DNA of 64,000 nucleotides from assembly GCA_964344255.1 (NCBI GenBank), contig CAYFMQ010000009.1, positions 1 to 64,000 of the forward strand, written 5' to 3'. The DNA comes from JAJFIE01 sp964344255 (GTDB lineage: Bacteria; Pseudomonadota; Alphaproteobacteria; Rhodospirillales; Casp-alpha2). The notes beneath the pieces are model-generated. The model was not told the origin of the DNA and made no database searches. It saw nothing but the letters and a program-made list of their open reading frames with translations. The position numbers and the translations under genes were made by a program. The stretch's first letter is position 1. The number at the start of each line of letters is the position of its first letter. Positions 26,060 to 35,098 of this stretch are shown here, piece after piece.

Positions 26060-27631
26060 ATGGCTGAAGAGGCCGTTATCGACGCCAAAGACGCAGAAGG
26101 ATCAGGGGAAGAGGATCTTCAGCCTGAAACCGTGGATTTGCGCGCCATCTTGATTGCGCTCGTCTCCACCATGTCGATTGCATCCTACGCCTTCACATGG
26201 AATTCCGTCACCGTCGCACTTCCCCACATGAAGGGAACATTTTCCGCGACCACAGACCAGATCACCTGGGTCATGATCGCCTACGTCGTCGGCAGCGCGG
26301 CCGCCACGGCGTCGGTCAGTTGGTTTACCGGCAGGTTCGGCAGGCGTCAGGTATTCATTGTTTCGATCGCCGGATTTACCCTGACCCAGTTCGGCTGTGG
26401 TCTGGCGACGTCCCTGGAAGCGGAAGTGTTCTGGCGTTTGATCCAGGGTATCATGGGCGCGCCGCTGATACCTTTATCCCAGGTGATCGCCGTCAACGCA
26501 TTTCCGAAAGAACGATACTTTCAGGCAACCTCCATCTGGGCGTTGGGTTTCATCCTGGCCAATGTTATCTCGCCAACGGCAGCGGGTTACCTGATCGATG
26601 CGTTCAGTTGGCCCTGGGTGTTCTACATCACCGTCCCCATTTCCGTTATCAGTCTTGTTTCCGCAATCATCCTTGTCCCAAAAACGCCGAAGGATGAGAA
26701 GCCCATGGACTGGACTGGCTTCCTGGCACTGATCATTGGTATCGGCTGCCTGCAGTTGATGGTGTCACGGGGCGAACGGCTCGATTGGTTTGAATCACCC
26801 GAAATCATTATTGAAACCGTTGTCGCCGTCATTCTGCTCTATGTCTTTGCTATTCAGAATGTCTTTTCAAAAAACCCTTTTGTCGCTCATGGCCTGTTCA
26901 AGGATTGGGATTTCATGCTGGGCCAGGGCTTCATCTTCGTTATCGGCATGGTGATGTATATTCCGTTCCTGCTGATCCCGCTGCAACTGCAGCAGATCGG
27001 CGGCTACCCCACGTCGGAAATCGGCTTCCTACTGCTTTCGCGCGGCGTCGGCACCGCCATCAGTCTAACGGTGTTGAGCCGTATCGGTGACAGGTTGGAG
27101 CCGCGCTCCCTGATGGCGCTGGGCCTTGCGGTAACGGCGGCAGGCACCTGGATGATGTCGCGCTGGACGGCTGATGTCAGGCCGGAAGACGTTCTGGTCG
27201 CCAATTTCGTCATGGGAATCGCCACCGGCTCCGTCTGGTCGCCCCTGAACAAGATGACGCTCGCCAACTTGCCGAAGAAGGTACAGGATCAGGGCTTCGC
27301 GATCTTCTATCTGGTCTTCGACATCGGTAACGCCATCGGCACGGCGCTGATCGTTGCGCTGTTCACCCGCCACAGCCAGATCGGTCACGCCTTGTTTTCT
27401 GAGCACATCTCGGCTTTCAACCCGGCGCTTCAGCAAGGCAGCATTGCCACCGATTCCGGGTGGGATATCGGCACCTTGCAGGGGTTGCAGACCATTAATG
27501 ATGAAATTGCCCGTCAGGCTGCGGCGGTCGCCTATAATAACTGCTATCTGGTGGCGGCGCTCGCCATGTTCGGCCTGATACCGTTTATACTGCTGTTCAG
27601 GCGTCAGCGATTGAAGAAACCACCCGGATAG
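26060..27631 (+). CDS. DHA2-family MFS efflux transporter (EmrB/QacA type)
   Basis: 523 residues with about 14 hydrophobic segments after an acidic N-terminal tail (residues 1-25). Features of the drug:H+ antiporter-2 family include a first helix region ending WNSVTVALPHM, the loop-2 motif GRFGRRQVF and antiporter motif C (ISPTAAGYLIDAF). It exports hydrophobic compounds, using the proton gradient, through the preceding membrane fusion protein. The substrate is unknown. The catabolic setting allows export of a toxic intermediate. Confidence 0.92.
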   Translation: MAEEAVIDAKDAEGSGEEDLQPETVDLRAILIALVSTMSIASYAFTWNSVTVALPHMKGTFSATTDQITWVMIAYVVGSAAATASVSWFTGRFGRRQVFIVSIAGFTLTQFGCGLATSLEAEVFWRLIQGIMGAPLIPLSQVIAVNAFPKERYFQATSIWALGFILANVISPTAAGYLIDAFSWPWVFYITVPISVISLVSAIILVPKTPKDEKPMDWTGFLALIIGIGCLQLMVSRGERLDWFESPEIIIETVVAVILLYVFAIQNVFSKNPFVAHGLFKDWDFMLGQGFIFVIGMVMYIPFLLIPLQLQQIGGYPTSEIGFLLLSRGVGTAISLTVLSRIGDRLEPRSLMALGLAVTAAGTWMMSRWTADVRPEDVLVANFVMGIATGSVWSPLNKMTLANLPKKVQDQGFAIFYLVFDIGNAIGTALIVALFTRHSQIGHALFSEHISAFNPALQQGSIATDSGWDIGTLQGLQTINDEIARQAAAVAYNNCYLVAALAMFGLIPFILLFRRQRLKKPPG

Positions 27632-27680
27632 AGTCATATTTATCTTCAAAACGTGCATCCTAAACAGGGGAGAAGATTTC

Positions 27681-29975
27681 ATGCCAAAAGTTGAAAGCAC
27701 GTTTGTCGGCGATGTCTGGCCGGCAGCGGAACCGGGCGATGCGCCGGTCCTCTACGGCAGTGTGGCTTTATCCCCGACAGGCGCCTTTGAAGCGAGAAGC
27801 CTCCAAACCTTTACCCTGACGTACACCGTCGGCCGGTTCGGCCTGGACGATACGGGTGAAATCAAGATCGTCCATCGCTATTCCAACGACTGGGGACACC
27901 TGCAGATGGATGACCCCAAAGCCGTCAATTATGTCACGGCCACGGCAAGCAACGGCTCACCCTTGTTGATGAGTTACAGTTCGGAAGGCCACCAGCGCCC
28001 TTGGTACCGTTCGCTCACCATACGGGTGAAAGGCGATGGCCTGCGCGAAGGTGACACGATAACAATCGTCTTCGGAGATCGGTCCGGCGGCTCTCCGGGA
28101 TTGAAGCTGCAAACCTTCTGCGAGAGCGGTTTTGAATTCAAGGTGTTGGCGGATGTTTGCGCCACCGGTCATTTCATCCCAATACCGAACACGCCCTCCA
28201 TCGCCATTGTTCCGGGCCCACCGGCTGTCTGGAAGGCCGTGCTGCCGTCCTTGAGGCGCCCCGGTGAAACCTTTCATCTGGGGATCAAGGGCGAGGACAA
28301 GTGGGGCAACCCGACGGGACAGGCGGAAGCCGTACTACGTATCGAGTCGAGTCATCCCATAGACGGCCTGCCGGAAACACTCATATATGGCCCGGATCAA
28401 CGCTCTATCGTTTTGGAGGGATTAAGCACGAATGAGGAAGGCATCATCAGGCTTTCGGTTTTTGACAACGAGACCGGCAGCTTGCTCACTGAATCCAATC
28501 CGTTGGTGATCCGGGACGGGCGCTATTCAGGGTATTGGGGTGACATGCACGGTCAGAGCGGCGAGTCCGTCGGGGTCAACACGGCAAAGGAATACTTCCA
28601 CTTCGCCCGTAACCTGTCGTTTCTCGATGCGACGGGGCATCAGGCCAACGACTTTCAGGTCAACAACGCCTTCTGGCAACTGATCAATGATCTTTCCGCC
28701 GAATACCTGGAAGACCACCGCTTCGTTACCTACCCCGGTTACGAATGGTCAGGCAATACGGCCGTAGGCGGCGACAGAAACGTTTATTTCCGGACCGAGG
28801 GCAGGCAGATTCACCGTTCCTCCCACGCTTTGCTGCCGGACCGCAGCGACCTTGACACCGATGCGACGACCGCCAGCGCGTTGTTCGAGACGCTTCAGGA
28901 TGAGGACTGCGTCGTCTACGCCCATGTAGGCGGGCGTTATGCCGATATCAAGCAAGCCCATGATCCCCGGCTGGAGACGGCCATGGAAATCCATTCCGCC
29001 TGGGGCACGTTTGAATGGTTGCTGACAGACGGATTCGACCTGGGCCACCGCTCCGGCGTCGTTTGCAACAGCGACGGCCACAAGGGACGGCCCGGCGCCA
29101 GCTATCCGGGGGCCGCCAGCTTCGGCGCCTATGGCGGGTTGACCTGTTTCCTGGCCGAAGAACTGACCCGGGGCGGTCTGTTTGATTGCCAGCGTCGTCG
29201 CCATCATTATGGCACGACCGGCAACCGGTTGCATCTCGACGTCCGTGCGCACTTCCCCACAGGCGGTCAACTCTATGAACGCGATCCCCGCTACTTCGAC
29301 ATTTCGCCTGTATTTGTCCAGGAAGTCATGATGGGTGACATTGCGCAAACAGACGATGCGGAAATCGACCTATCCATCGAATGCATCACCCAAGCGCCCA
29401 TTGAACGTATCGATGTCCTGAACGGCTCTGACGTCATTGAAACACTTCGTGATTACGATGAGGAAGACCTTGGCAGCCGCCTCCGCATAGTCTGGCAGGG
29501 CGCGGAATACCGCGGCCGGGGACGACAGACCTTATGGCAGGGCGAGGCGCGATTCCCAGGCTCCCGCATAACCCGCATGGAGAAAATCAACGCCTGGAAT
29601 CACGAAAGCCCCATCGAACAGGTAGGCGATGACCGGATTACCTGGGACACCCTGACCACCGGTAATTTCGGCGGTATCGATGTGTGGCTCGACGAAGGTA
29701 TGGACGGCGATCTTGAAGTTGAAACCAGCCTGGTCTCCGGGTCGTTCAATCTCAAGGACATCGGATTGGAGGATCAAGTTCTCGATGCCGGAGGCCTGGA
29801 GAGGAAAATCCGGGTTTTCAGGATGCCGGAGGAAAACACCTGCCGTGATTTCAAAAGAACCGTTAACGTGCCATTGAAAGCGAAAGGGGATAATCCCCTG
29901 TGGGTGCGGGTGACGACGGAAGATGGCTTCAACGCCTGGTCCAGCCCCATATTCCTTTATCGTGAAGAGAAATGA
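27681..29975 (+). CDS. DUF3604 family protein (PHP-like metal hydrolase)
   Basis: 764 residues. No signal peptide is seen. The N-terminal 280 residues look like beta-sandwich domains. The core carries PHP-like metal motifs: YWGDMHGQSG near residue 290, FLDATGHQAND, VYAHVGGRYAD, EIHSAWG, and CNSDGHKGRPG near 462-472. These His/Asp clusters predict a multi-metal hydrolase site. The biochemical role of DUF3604 is not established as far as I know. RBS AGGGGAGAAG precedes the ATG. The gene lies 49 bases after the DHA2 transporter and converges on the RidA gene. Confidence 0.85.
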   Translation: MPKVESTFVGDVWPAAEPGDAPVLYGSVALSPTGAFEARSLQTFTLTYTVGRFGLDDTGEIKIVHRYSNDWGHLQMDDPKAVNYVTATASNGSPLLMSYSSEGHQRPWYRSLTIRVKGDGLREGDTITIVFGDRSGGSPGLKLQTFCESGFEFKVLADVCATGHFIPIPNTPSIAIVPGPPAVWKAVLPSLRRPGETFHLGIKGEDKWGNPTGQAEAVLRIESSHPIDGLPETLIYGPDQRSIVLEGLSTNEEGIIRLSVFDNETGSLLTESNPLVIRDGRYSGYWGDMHGQSGESVGVNTAKEYFHFARNLSFLDATGHQANDFQVNNAFWQLINDLSAEYLEDHRFVTYPGYEWSGNTAVGGDRNVYFRTEGRQIHRSSHALLPDRSDLDTDATTASALFETLQDEDCVVYAHVGGRYADIKQAHDPRLETAMEIHSAWGTFEWLLTDGFDLGHRSGVVCNSDGHKGRPGASYPGAASFGAYGGLTCFLAEELTRGGLFDCQRRRHHYGTTGNRLHLDVRAHFPTGGQLYERDPRYFDISPVFVQEVMMGDIAQTDDAEIDLSIECITQAPIERIDVLNGSDVIETLRDYDEEDLGSRLRIVWQGAEYRGRGRQTLWQGEARFPGSRITRMEKINAWNHESPIEQVGDDRITWDTLTTGNFGGIDVWLDEGMDGDLEVETSLVSGSFNLKDIGLEDQVLDAGGLERKIRVFRMPEENTCRDFKRTVNVPLKAKGDNPLWVRVTTEDGFNAWSSPIFLYREEK

Positions 29976-29988
29976 TTACTGATAGCAA

Positions 29989-30387
29989 TCAGTCCGGTCT
30001 TCTTGCCACCATATCGATCTCGACAAGGGCGTTCCGGGCCAGGCCGGTTACGCCGATACAGGTCCGGGCCGGCAGGCGGTCGGATGGAAAATAGGATTTG
30101 TAGGCCTCGTTCATGGCCTCGTAATCGCGCTCGAACTCGGTGATATACACCCGCACGGAGAGAACATGCTCCAAGCCCAATCCCAGTTCCCCCAGAACGA
30201 TGATCAGGTTGTCCATGACCCGGCGCGTCTGGGCAGCGACGCCTTCGGGTAAGGGCTTTGAATCGTCATCAGGGTCCGTCGGCATTTGCCCAGTCAGCTG
30301 GACCAAGCCATCGCATTCGACAGCGTGGCTGAAAGGGGCGACATGGGTCGGCGCTGCGCTGAAGTTATGAAATATCGGCCCGGACAT
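29989..30387 (-). CDS. RidA family protein
   Basis: 132 residues. RidA/YjgF fold with the conserved Arg in LPARTCIGV and Glu in LVEIDMVA. Archetypal RidA hydrolyses reactive enamine/imine intermediates made by PLP enzymes. Some relatives are dedicated amidohydrolases of catabolic routes. This copy is the last gene of a five-gene minus-strand operon, 27 bases after the M24-fold gene, so it probably works on an imine or carbamate-like intermediate of that route. Confidence 0.9.
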   Translation of the reverse strand: MSGPIFHNFSAAPTHVAPFSHAVECDGLVQLTGQMPTDPDDDSKPLPEGVAAQTRRVMDNLIIVLGELGLGLEHVLSVRVYITEFERDYEAMNEAYKSYFPSDRLPARTCIGVTGLARNALVEIDMVARRPD

Positions 30388-30414
30388 TAGGTCTAACTCC
30401 TAATCTCATGTTAG

Positions 30415-31659
30415 TTAATCGATGACGGTCAGATCATAGGGAACATTCGACAGGAACTTCGCCTCGTCATCGAGAAAGGCTATGGACTCGATCATGAAAA
30501 ACAGCCCCTTGTCGTGCGGCAGGAAAAACTGGTTTTCGTAATTGACGACCATGCCCGGCTCGAACAGCCGGTCGATGTTCTCATCCGAGTTCACGTCGTA
30601 GACGAAATTCCCGACCCAGTCGGGTGGAAAGGCGATGCCCATTTCATATCCGCCGATGTAGCCGCGGTCCTGCCAGATACCCTGTTCCTCATAATAAACC
30701 TTCATGGTCTCGTAGAGTTCCCGGACCGGCAGGTTGGGCCGGATCATGTCGGCCAGCACCTTCATGGAGCCCACCGATTTCCGGGTCTGGGCCAGCACGT
30801 CCGGATGGGGTTCACCGAGGGAATAGGTCCGCGCCATGTTACAGTGATAGCGGTTGTACACGCCCGAACAATCGACCAGCACGATATCGCCTGCTTCCAT
30901 GATACGCCGCGACGACATGGCGTGGGCCGCGGCCGATTTTTTGCCCGAAAGAATGGGCTGGGTAATGCCTGGGTTTTCTCCACCGGCGGCTGCCATGGCA
31001 TGCACCATGGCGCCATAGACTTCCAGTTCGGCAACACCGGGGTGAAGAGCATCAGCGGCGGCCTTGAGCCCGATATCGGCAATGCGCGCGGCTTCGAAAA
31101 TGCAGTCCATTTCCGCCTTCGACTTGATGCCGCGCAGATCACGGACAATCTGTGTCGCGTCAACCACCTTACTGCCGGCTGTGCTGAAGCGTTCTTCGGC
31201 ACGCAGGCTAAGAACCCGGTTGGGGCGATAGCTCCAGAACTCCATGCCCACCGTTCCGGGTAGCCATCCTTCAGCGGTTAACTCACTGATGATGAAATTG
31301 GTGCCGTCGCGCATGCTGTCCGGCGGGAACACCCGTGAGTCCGTCGATATGGTGCAATAGCGCGCCAAAATCTGTTCCCGTTCGGTATCGAACAGGATGA
31401 ACTTGTCGTGGTCCACATGAATGGCGATCCCACTGGTGGCAGGCCACGCCTTGGGGCTTTGCGCCTGGTACCATTCGCATTGATAGCCGGAAACCCAGTT
31501 CATGGCCTCAGGCGATGTCAGAAACAGGAGGTCGATGTTCTCCTCAGCCATCTTCGCGCGGATGCGGCTCAGCCTGTTCTGATATTCCTCGCGCGTGAAC
31601 GGATGTTCCAAATCAGGAACAAGGTTCTGCATGGCGTTGTCACGATTACTGAGGCTCAT
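30415..31659 (-). CDS. M24-fold (creatinase/prolidase-like) protein with altered metal ligands
   Basis: 414 residues, with the creatinase N-terminal domain followed by a pita-bread domain. Of the five metal ligands of M24 peptidases, Asp263, Glu375 and Glu391 are in place. The second Asp is Asn274 (YHCNMART) and the His position holds Tyr338 (GGYEMGIAFPPDW). The substrate-site His246 is kept. Creatinase and ectoine-hydrolase-like members also depart from the peptidase ligand set, so a C-N hydrolase acting on a small guanidino or cyclic amide is more likely than a peptidase. ATG 31659 has AGGGAGAAG upstream. Confidence 0.8.
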   Translation of the reverse strand: MSLSNRDNAMQNLVPDLEHPFTREEYQNRLSRIRAKMAEENIDLLFLTSPEAMNWVSGYQCEWYQAQSPKAWPATSGIAIHVDHDKFILFDTEREQILARYCTISTDSRVFPPDSMRDGTNFIISELTAEGWLPGTVGMEFWSYRPNRVLSLRAEERFSTAGSKVVDATQIVRDLRGIKSKAEMDCIFEAARIADIGLKAAADALHPGVAELEVYGAMVHAMAAAGGENPGITQPILSGKKSAAAHAMSSRRIMEAGDIVLVDCSGVYNRYHCNMARTYSLGEPHPDVLAQTRKSVGSMKVLADMIRPNLPVRELYETMKVYYEEQGIWQDRGYIGGYEMGIAFPPDWVGNFVYDVNSDENIDRLFEPGMVVNYENQFFLPHDKGLFFMIESIAFLDDEAKFLSNVPYDLTVID

Positions 31660-31740
31660 CGTCTTCTCCCTGAATTCTTGTTTTTCGAATCATTACCGAG
31701 CGAAAAAATACTAGAGCAGGTCATGTTTAAATGAAATCAC

Positions 31741-33219
31741 TTAACGGGATTTCATCCCTTTCCAGCTCATGCCCGGGGGAGGGGAATAGGAAAACCCGGT
31801 CATTTCCTGAACAACGGCGGCTTCTCCCCCATGCCTGGCGATAAGCTCGCGTTGCGCTTGCTTTGCCTGCCGGTCAACGGCCTCAGGATCCACCCGTTCA
31901 CGAAGTTTCTTCATCATGCTGTCGACAAGATCGCCATTTTGGGGATCGGTAGCCAGATTATTGGCTTCCTGGGGGTCAGCGGACAAATTAAAAAGCTGTG
32001 GCTCCATGCCGACGAAGTAGATCAGTTTAAGAGACTTCTCCCGTAACACAAACCCGCCGGAGGCGGTGCAGCAACCATGGTACTCGGCAAACGCATCCTC
32101 TCTGGTCTCCTCATTCTTTATAAGCGGCCACAAACTCCTGGCGTTGGCATGCTGCTCGTCCTCATTCAAGGGAACGCCGCAGGCCTCAAGAAACGTCGGA
32201 TACAGATCGACATGGGAAACGGGATCGGAAATCCTGCCGCCAGCCGGTATGCCCGGACCCGCCATGATCAACGGTACGCCAAGAGATTCTTCATAGAAAT
32301 GGAAAAGACCGAAAATGAAATGGTCGCCGCAACTGAACCCGTGATCGGAGGTGTAGATAATGCGGGTCGTATCCGCCAATCCCAGCTCATTGAGCTCATC
32401 AAGCAGCCGTCCAACCAGATCGTCCAGATAGGAAACGGTCGCAAAATAGGCGGCGCGCACCTGCTGAACCTGCTCGAGACTGATATCGGGTTGATGACAA
32501 ACGATTTCCCTTAAATGCGATATGGAAGGATGGCCTGGCCTTTCTTCTTTACTGAAACGAATGGGCGGGGGGAGGTCATTAGGGTCATAAAGGTTGAAGA
32601 ATTTTTCGGGCGTCACAAAGGGCGCATGAGCGGCGATGAAATGAACCGACAGCGCCCAGGGGGCATCTTTCCCGGGCGTTTCATCCCGCAGCCACTTGAT
32701 CGATTCGGCAATGATCCGCTCATCGTATTGCCGGTAAGGACCTATATCGCCGGCGCCATACTGGGACGTCCAGATATCCCAGAGCCCCTGATAGGTCGGT
32801 TCCCGGCCTTCCGCCCGCAAGGCGCTTATCAGGTCGCCCACGCCGTCGGCGATATGCATGGTCTCGATGAAACGGCTGTAACCGTTATCATCGTCGTCAC
32901 TGCGGAAGTGCATTTTCCCGATGCCAATTGTCTCATAACCATTCTCGCGAAGCCGCTTCATCCAGCTGTCATGCTCGCCATCGAAAGCAAGGTTGCTGTC
33001 CCAGTAACCCGTCTCGTGGGGAAAACGGCCCGTTGCGATTGACGCCCGCGCCGGAACGCAGAGCGGGCTGGCGCAATACGCTGCATCGAACAGAAGGCCT
33101 CGTTTCGCCAGGGCGTCCAGATTGGGTGTCTTGATGAACGGGTTTCCAAAAGCGCCAAGCAAATTAGGCGCATGGCTTTCGCCAAGAATGAAGAGCAAAT
33201 TCTGCTGATCGACAGACAA
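31741..33219 (-). CDS. Sulfatase-family protein, cysteine type, unusual metal site
   Basis: 492 residues. Alkaline-phosphatase-like fold with the formylglycine motif C54-V-P-A-R, plus GKMHF (Lys102, His104) and TSDHG (Asp292, His293). Two usual features are changed: the N-terminal Asp pair reads Glu14-Ser15 (LGESHAPN), and the Lys before YEES is Leu305. The cysteine would need a formylglycine-generating enzyme encoded elsewhere. It has no signal peptide, so it is predicted cytoplasmic. The start is TTG 33219 with AAGGGAG upstream. Substrates of relatives include choline-O-sulfate and phosphonate or phosphate esters. Confidence 0.82.
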   Translation of the reverse strand: MSVDQQNLLFILGESHAPNLLGAFGNPFIKTPNLDALAKRGLLFDAAYCASPLCVPARASIATGRFPHETGYWDSNLAFDGEHDSWMKRLRENGYETIGIGKMHFRSDDDDNGYSRFIETMHIADGVGDLISALRAEGREPTYQGLWDIWTSQYGAGDIGPYRQYDERIIAESIKWLRDETPGKDAPWALSVHFIAAHAPFVTPEKFFNLYDPNDLPPPIRFSKEERPGHPSISHLREIVCHQPDISLEQVQQVRAAYFATVSYLDDLVGRLLDELNELGLADTTRIIYTSDHGFSCGDHFIFGLFHFYEESLGVPLIMAGPGIPAGGRISDPVSHVDLYPTFLEACGVPLNEDEQHANARSLWPLIKNEETREDAFAEYHGCCTASGGFVLREKSLKLIYFVGMEPQLFNLSADPQEANNLATDPQNGDLVDSMMKKLRERVDPEAVDRQAKQAQRELIARHGGEAAVVQEMTGFSYSPPPGMSWKGMKSR

Positions 33220-33242
33220 TGAACCGCTCCCTTCACATTCCC

Positions 33243-34523
33243 CTAGGCCGGCATGGAGGTATAATCATCAACGATAATAATCTGCCCCCGCTCGTTCAGG
33301 TAATGGAGCAGGGGACGGAGATGATCTTCTATAGGCAGGTCTTCGAGCGTTATCGAGCTGCCGCCCAGCTCATGGGGGTAAATATAGGCGATGGTGTTTG
33401 GCGGAAATAACAAACCAATCGATTCGAGTATTCCACCCGGCACGTTATCATAATACTCTTCCTGGAAAACCTCGCTGAAGCCTTCAAGGTCCATGATCAG
33501 GGCGACGGCTTCGCGCGTGTAGCGGCCCAGGTATTGCCGCAGGCGGAAATGGCGGAAAAATTCAGAAATCAGCACATAGTATCCCGACTGGGACAATCGA
33601 TCGACGCGTTCAAGGAAGTCGCTGGTATCGACACGCTTGTCATTGGCCAGTTGCGCCATAGTCAGTTCCGCCATGGACAGGATGTCGGGACTGTCGTCAT
33701 CGGAATCCTGATGAAACCGCATCTTGCCATGGGCAAACAGGTCAATATCGCTTTGCTCGACCGTGTGGAACTTGCCGCGGACCGCCAGCACGCGTTTCTT
33801 GTAGAAAACATCGCTCGGGATGACGACATTGCCGTCCGGGTCAAACAGGACCGCCCGGGTCAGGCTGGCCTTCACCAGTTCCAGCGCCATCAGGCGGTTG
33901 TCAATCGAGCCCAGCGTCGGTCCGTTCATCTCAATGAGGTCAATTTCGACACGTCCCTTTTTCAGGCTGTCCATCAGGCCATCCAGAAGCCTTGTCGGAT
34001 CATCGGCATAATTGAGCGCGCCGTGGATCAGGTTCACACCCAGAATTCCTAAGGCTTCCTGCTGTTCCAGGTTGGTTTCATCCAGCATTCTGACGTGAAT
34101 GATGATGTCGTCCGGTTCCGATTTCGGTCTCAGTTGCAGCCGGATTCCCAGCCAGCCATGACATTCAGCGCGTTTCCTGAAACCCTGCGCGGCGACGGTA
34201 TTTGCGAAGGCGAAGAACCGGGTGTCATCGGGCCGCTGTTCGGCAATCCGTGAAACAACCAGGTCAAACTCCTTTGCCAGCATGCTCTCTAACCTGGGCT
34301 TGGAAACATATCGCTGGTCCGCCGAAACGCCGTAAATCTCGTCGCTGAATTTCATGTCGTAAGCGGACATGCTCTTGGCGATGGTGCCGGCGGCGGCGCC
34401 GGCCTGGAAGAACCACCGCGCCACTTCCTGTCCGGCCCCGATCTCGACAACGGTTCCGTAGGTCAGCGGATCAAGGTTGATGGAAAGGGCCTTCTCAATG
34501 GTGCCCGAGACGTCTTCTGTCAT
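33243..34523 (-). CDS. Conserved protein of unknown function (EIGAGQEVARWFF type)
   Basis: 426 residues, soluble, no signal peptide. It starts with VVEIGAGQEVARWFFQAG, AKSMSAYDMKFSDEIYG and HGWLGIRLQL. I recall a widespread bacterial family with these segments whose database names (such as nicotinate-nucleotide adenylyltransferase or TonB-dependent receptor) look unreliable to me. This copy appears shorter at its C-terminus than the members I remember. No catalytic motif is recognised. It is translated three bases after the GlcG-like gene and 23 bases before the sulfatase-fold gene. Confidence 0.75.
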   Translation of the reverse strand: MTEDVSGTIEKALSINLDPLTYGTVVEIGAGQEVARWFFQAGAAAGTIAKSMSAYDMKFSDEIYGVSADQRYVSKPRLESMLAKEFDLVVSRIAEQRPDDTRFFAFANTVAAQGFRKRAECHGWLGIRLQLRPKSEPDDIIIHVRMLDETNLEQQEALGILGVNLIHGALNYADDPTRLLDGLMDSLKKGRVEIDLIEMNGPTLGSIDNRLMALELVKASLTRAVLFDPDGNVVIPSDVFYKKRVLAVRGKFHTVEQSDIDLFAHGKMRFHQDSDDDSPDILSMAELTMAQLANDKRVDTSDFLERVDRLSQSGYYVLISEFFRHFRLRQYLGRYTREAVALIMDLEGFSEVFQEEYYDNVPGGILESIGLLFPPNTIAYIYPHELGGSSITLEDLPIEDHLRPLLHYLNERGQIIIVDDYTSMPA

Positions 34524-34526
34524 GCT

Positions 34527-34952
34527 CTAACCTTCTTCTGTCAGGAACAGGTCCAGCCCGGCCGAAGCGCACGCCATGTCCTGTTCAGCCGTGCCGGAGG
34601 AACAGCCGATACCGCCCACCGTAGCGCCGTCAATGATCACTGGATAGCCACCGCCGACGGTGCTGAACCTGCCGCCGTCATAGGTGTTGATGCCGTTAAC
34701 CAGAGAGCCCGGAACGCACAGTTCGTTGTATTCGTGGGTCGGTCGGCGGGAGATGGCTGCCGTATAGGCTTTGTCGGTCGCGAGACCGACGCTCAAGACC
34801 TTGGCGCCATCCATGCGCTGAAAGGCAATCATGTTGCCGGACTCATCTGTAACGGCGATACACATGGGAACGCTGATTTCCTCTGAGTGCTGGGCTGCGC
34901 CCTCGATCAGAATCTGCGCGTCGGCTAGGGAAAGGCGGGGAATAGAGAGCAT
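34527..34952 (-). CDS. GlcG/HbpS-type heme-binding-like protein
   Basis: 141 residues from ATG 34952, with GGAAA upstream; the frame is open to 35033 without a good site. Typical GlcG/HbpS/PduO-C features are LSLADAQILIEGA at the start, a strand PMCIAVTDESGNMIAFQRMD, GGRFSTVGGGYPVIIDG, and GGIGCSSGTAEQD. Family members bind heme, cobalamin or small catabolites, and many sit in catabolic operons without a proven function. It is the first gene of the minus-strand operon and is divergent from fbp. Confidence 0.85.
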   Translation of the reverse strand: MLSIPRLSLADAQILIEGAAQHSEEISVPMCIAVTDESGNMIAFQRMDGAKVLSVGLATDKAYTAAISRRPTHEYNELCVPGSLVNGINTYDGGRFSTVGGGYPVIIDGATVGGIGCSSGTAEQDMACASAGLDLFLTEEG

Positions 34953-35098
34953 AACGTTTCCAACAGTGTTTAATGGTTGATCGTCTATAATGTGGCAAAG
35001 GATACGCATTTGCGGGTGGTGAAGATAGAGCAAGTTTGCTATCCGATACTTCCTGTTATTTTATTAAAGTACCTTCCGGCGGCTTTTAAGGATAACCG

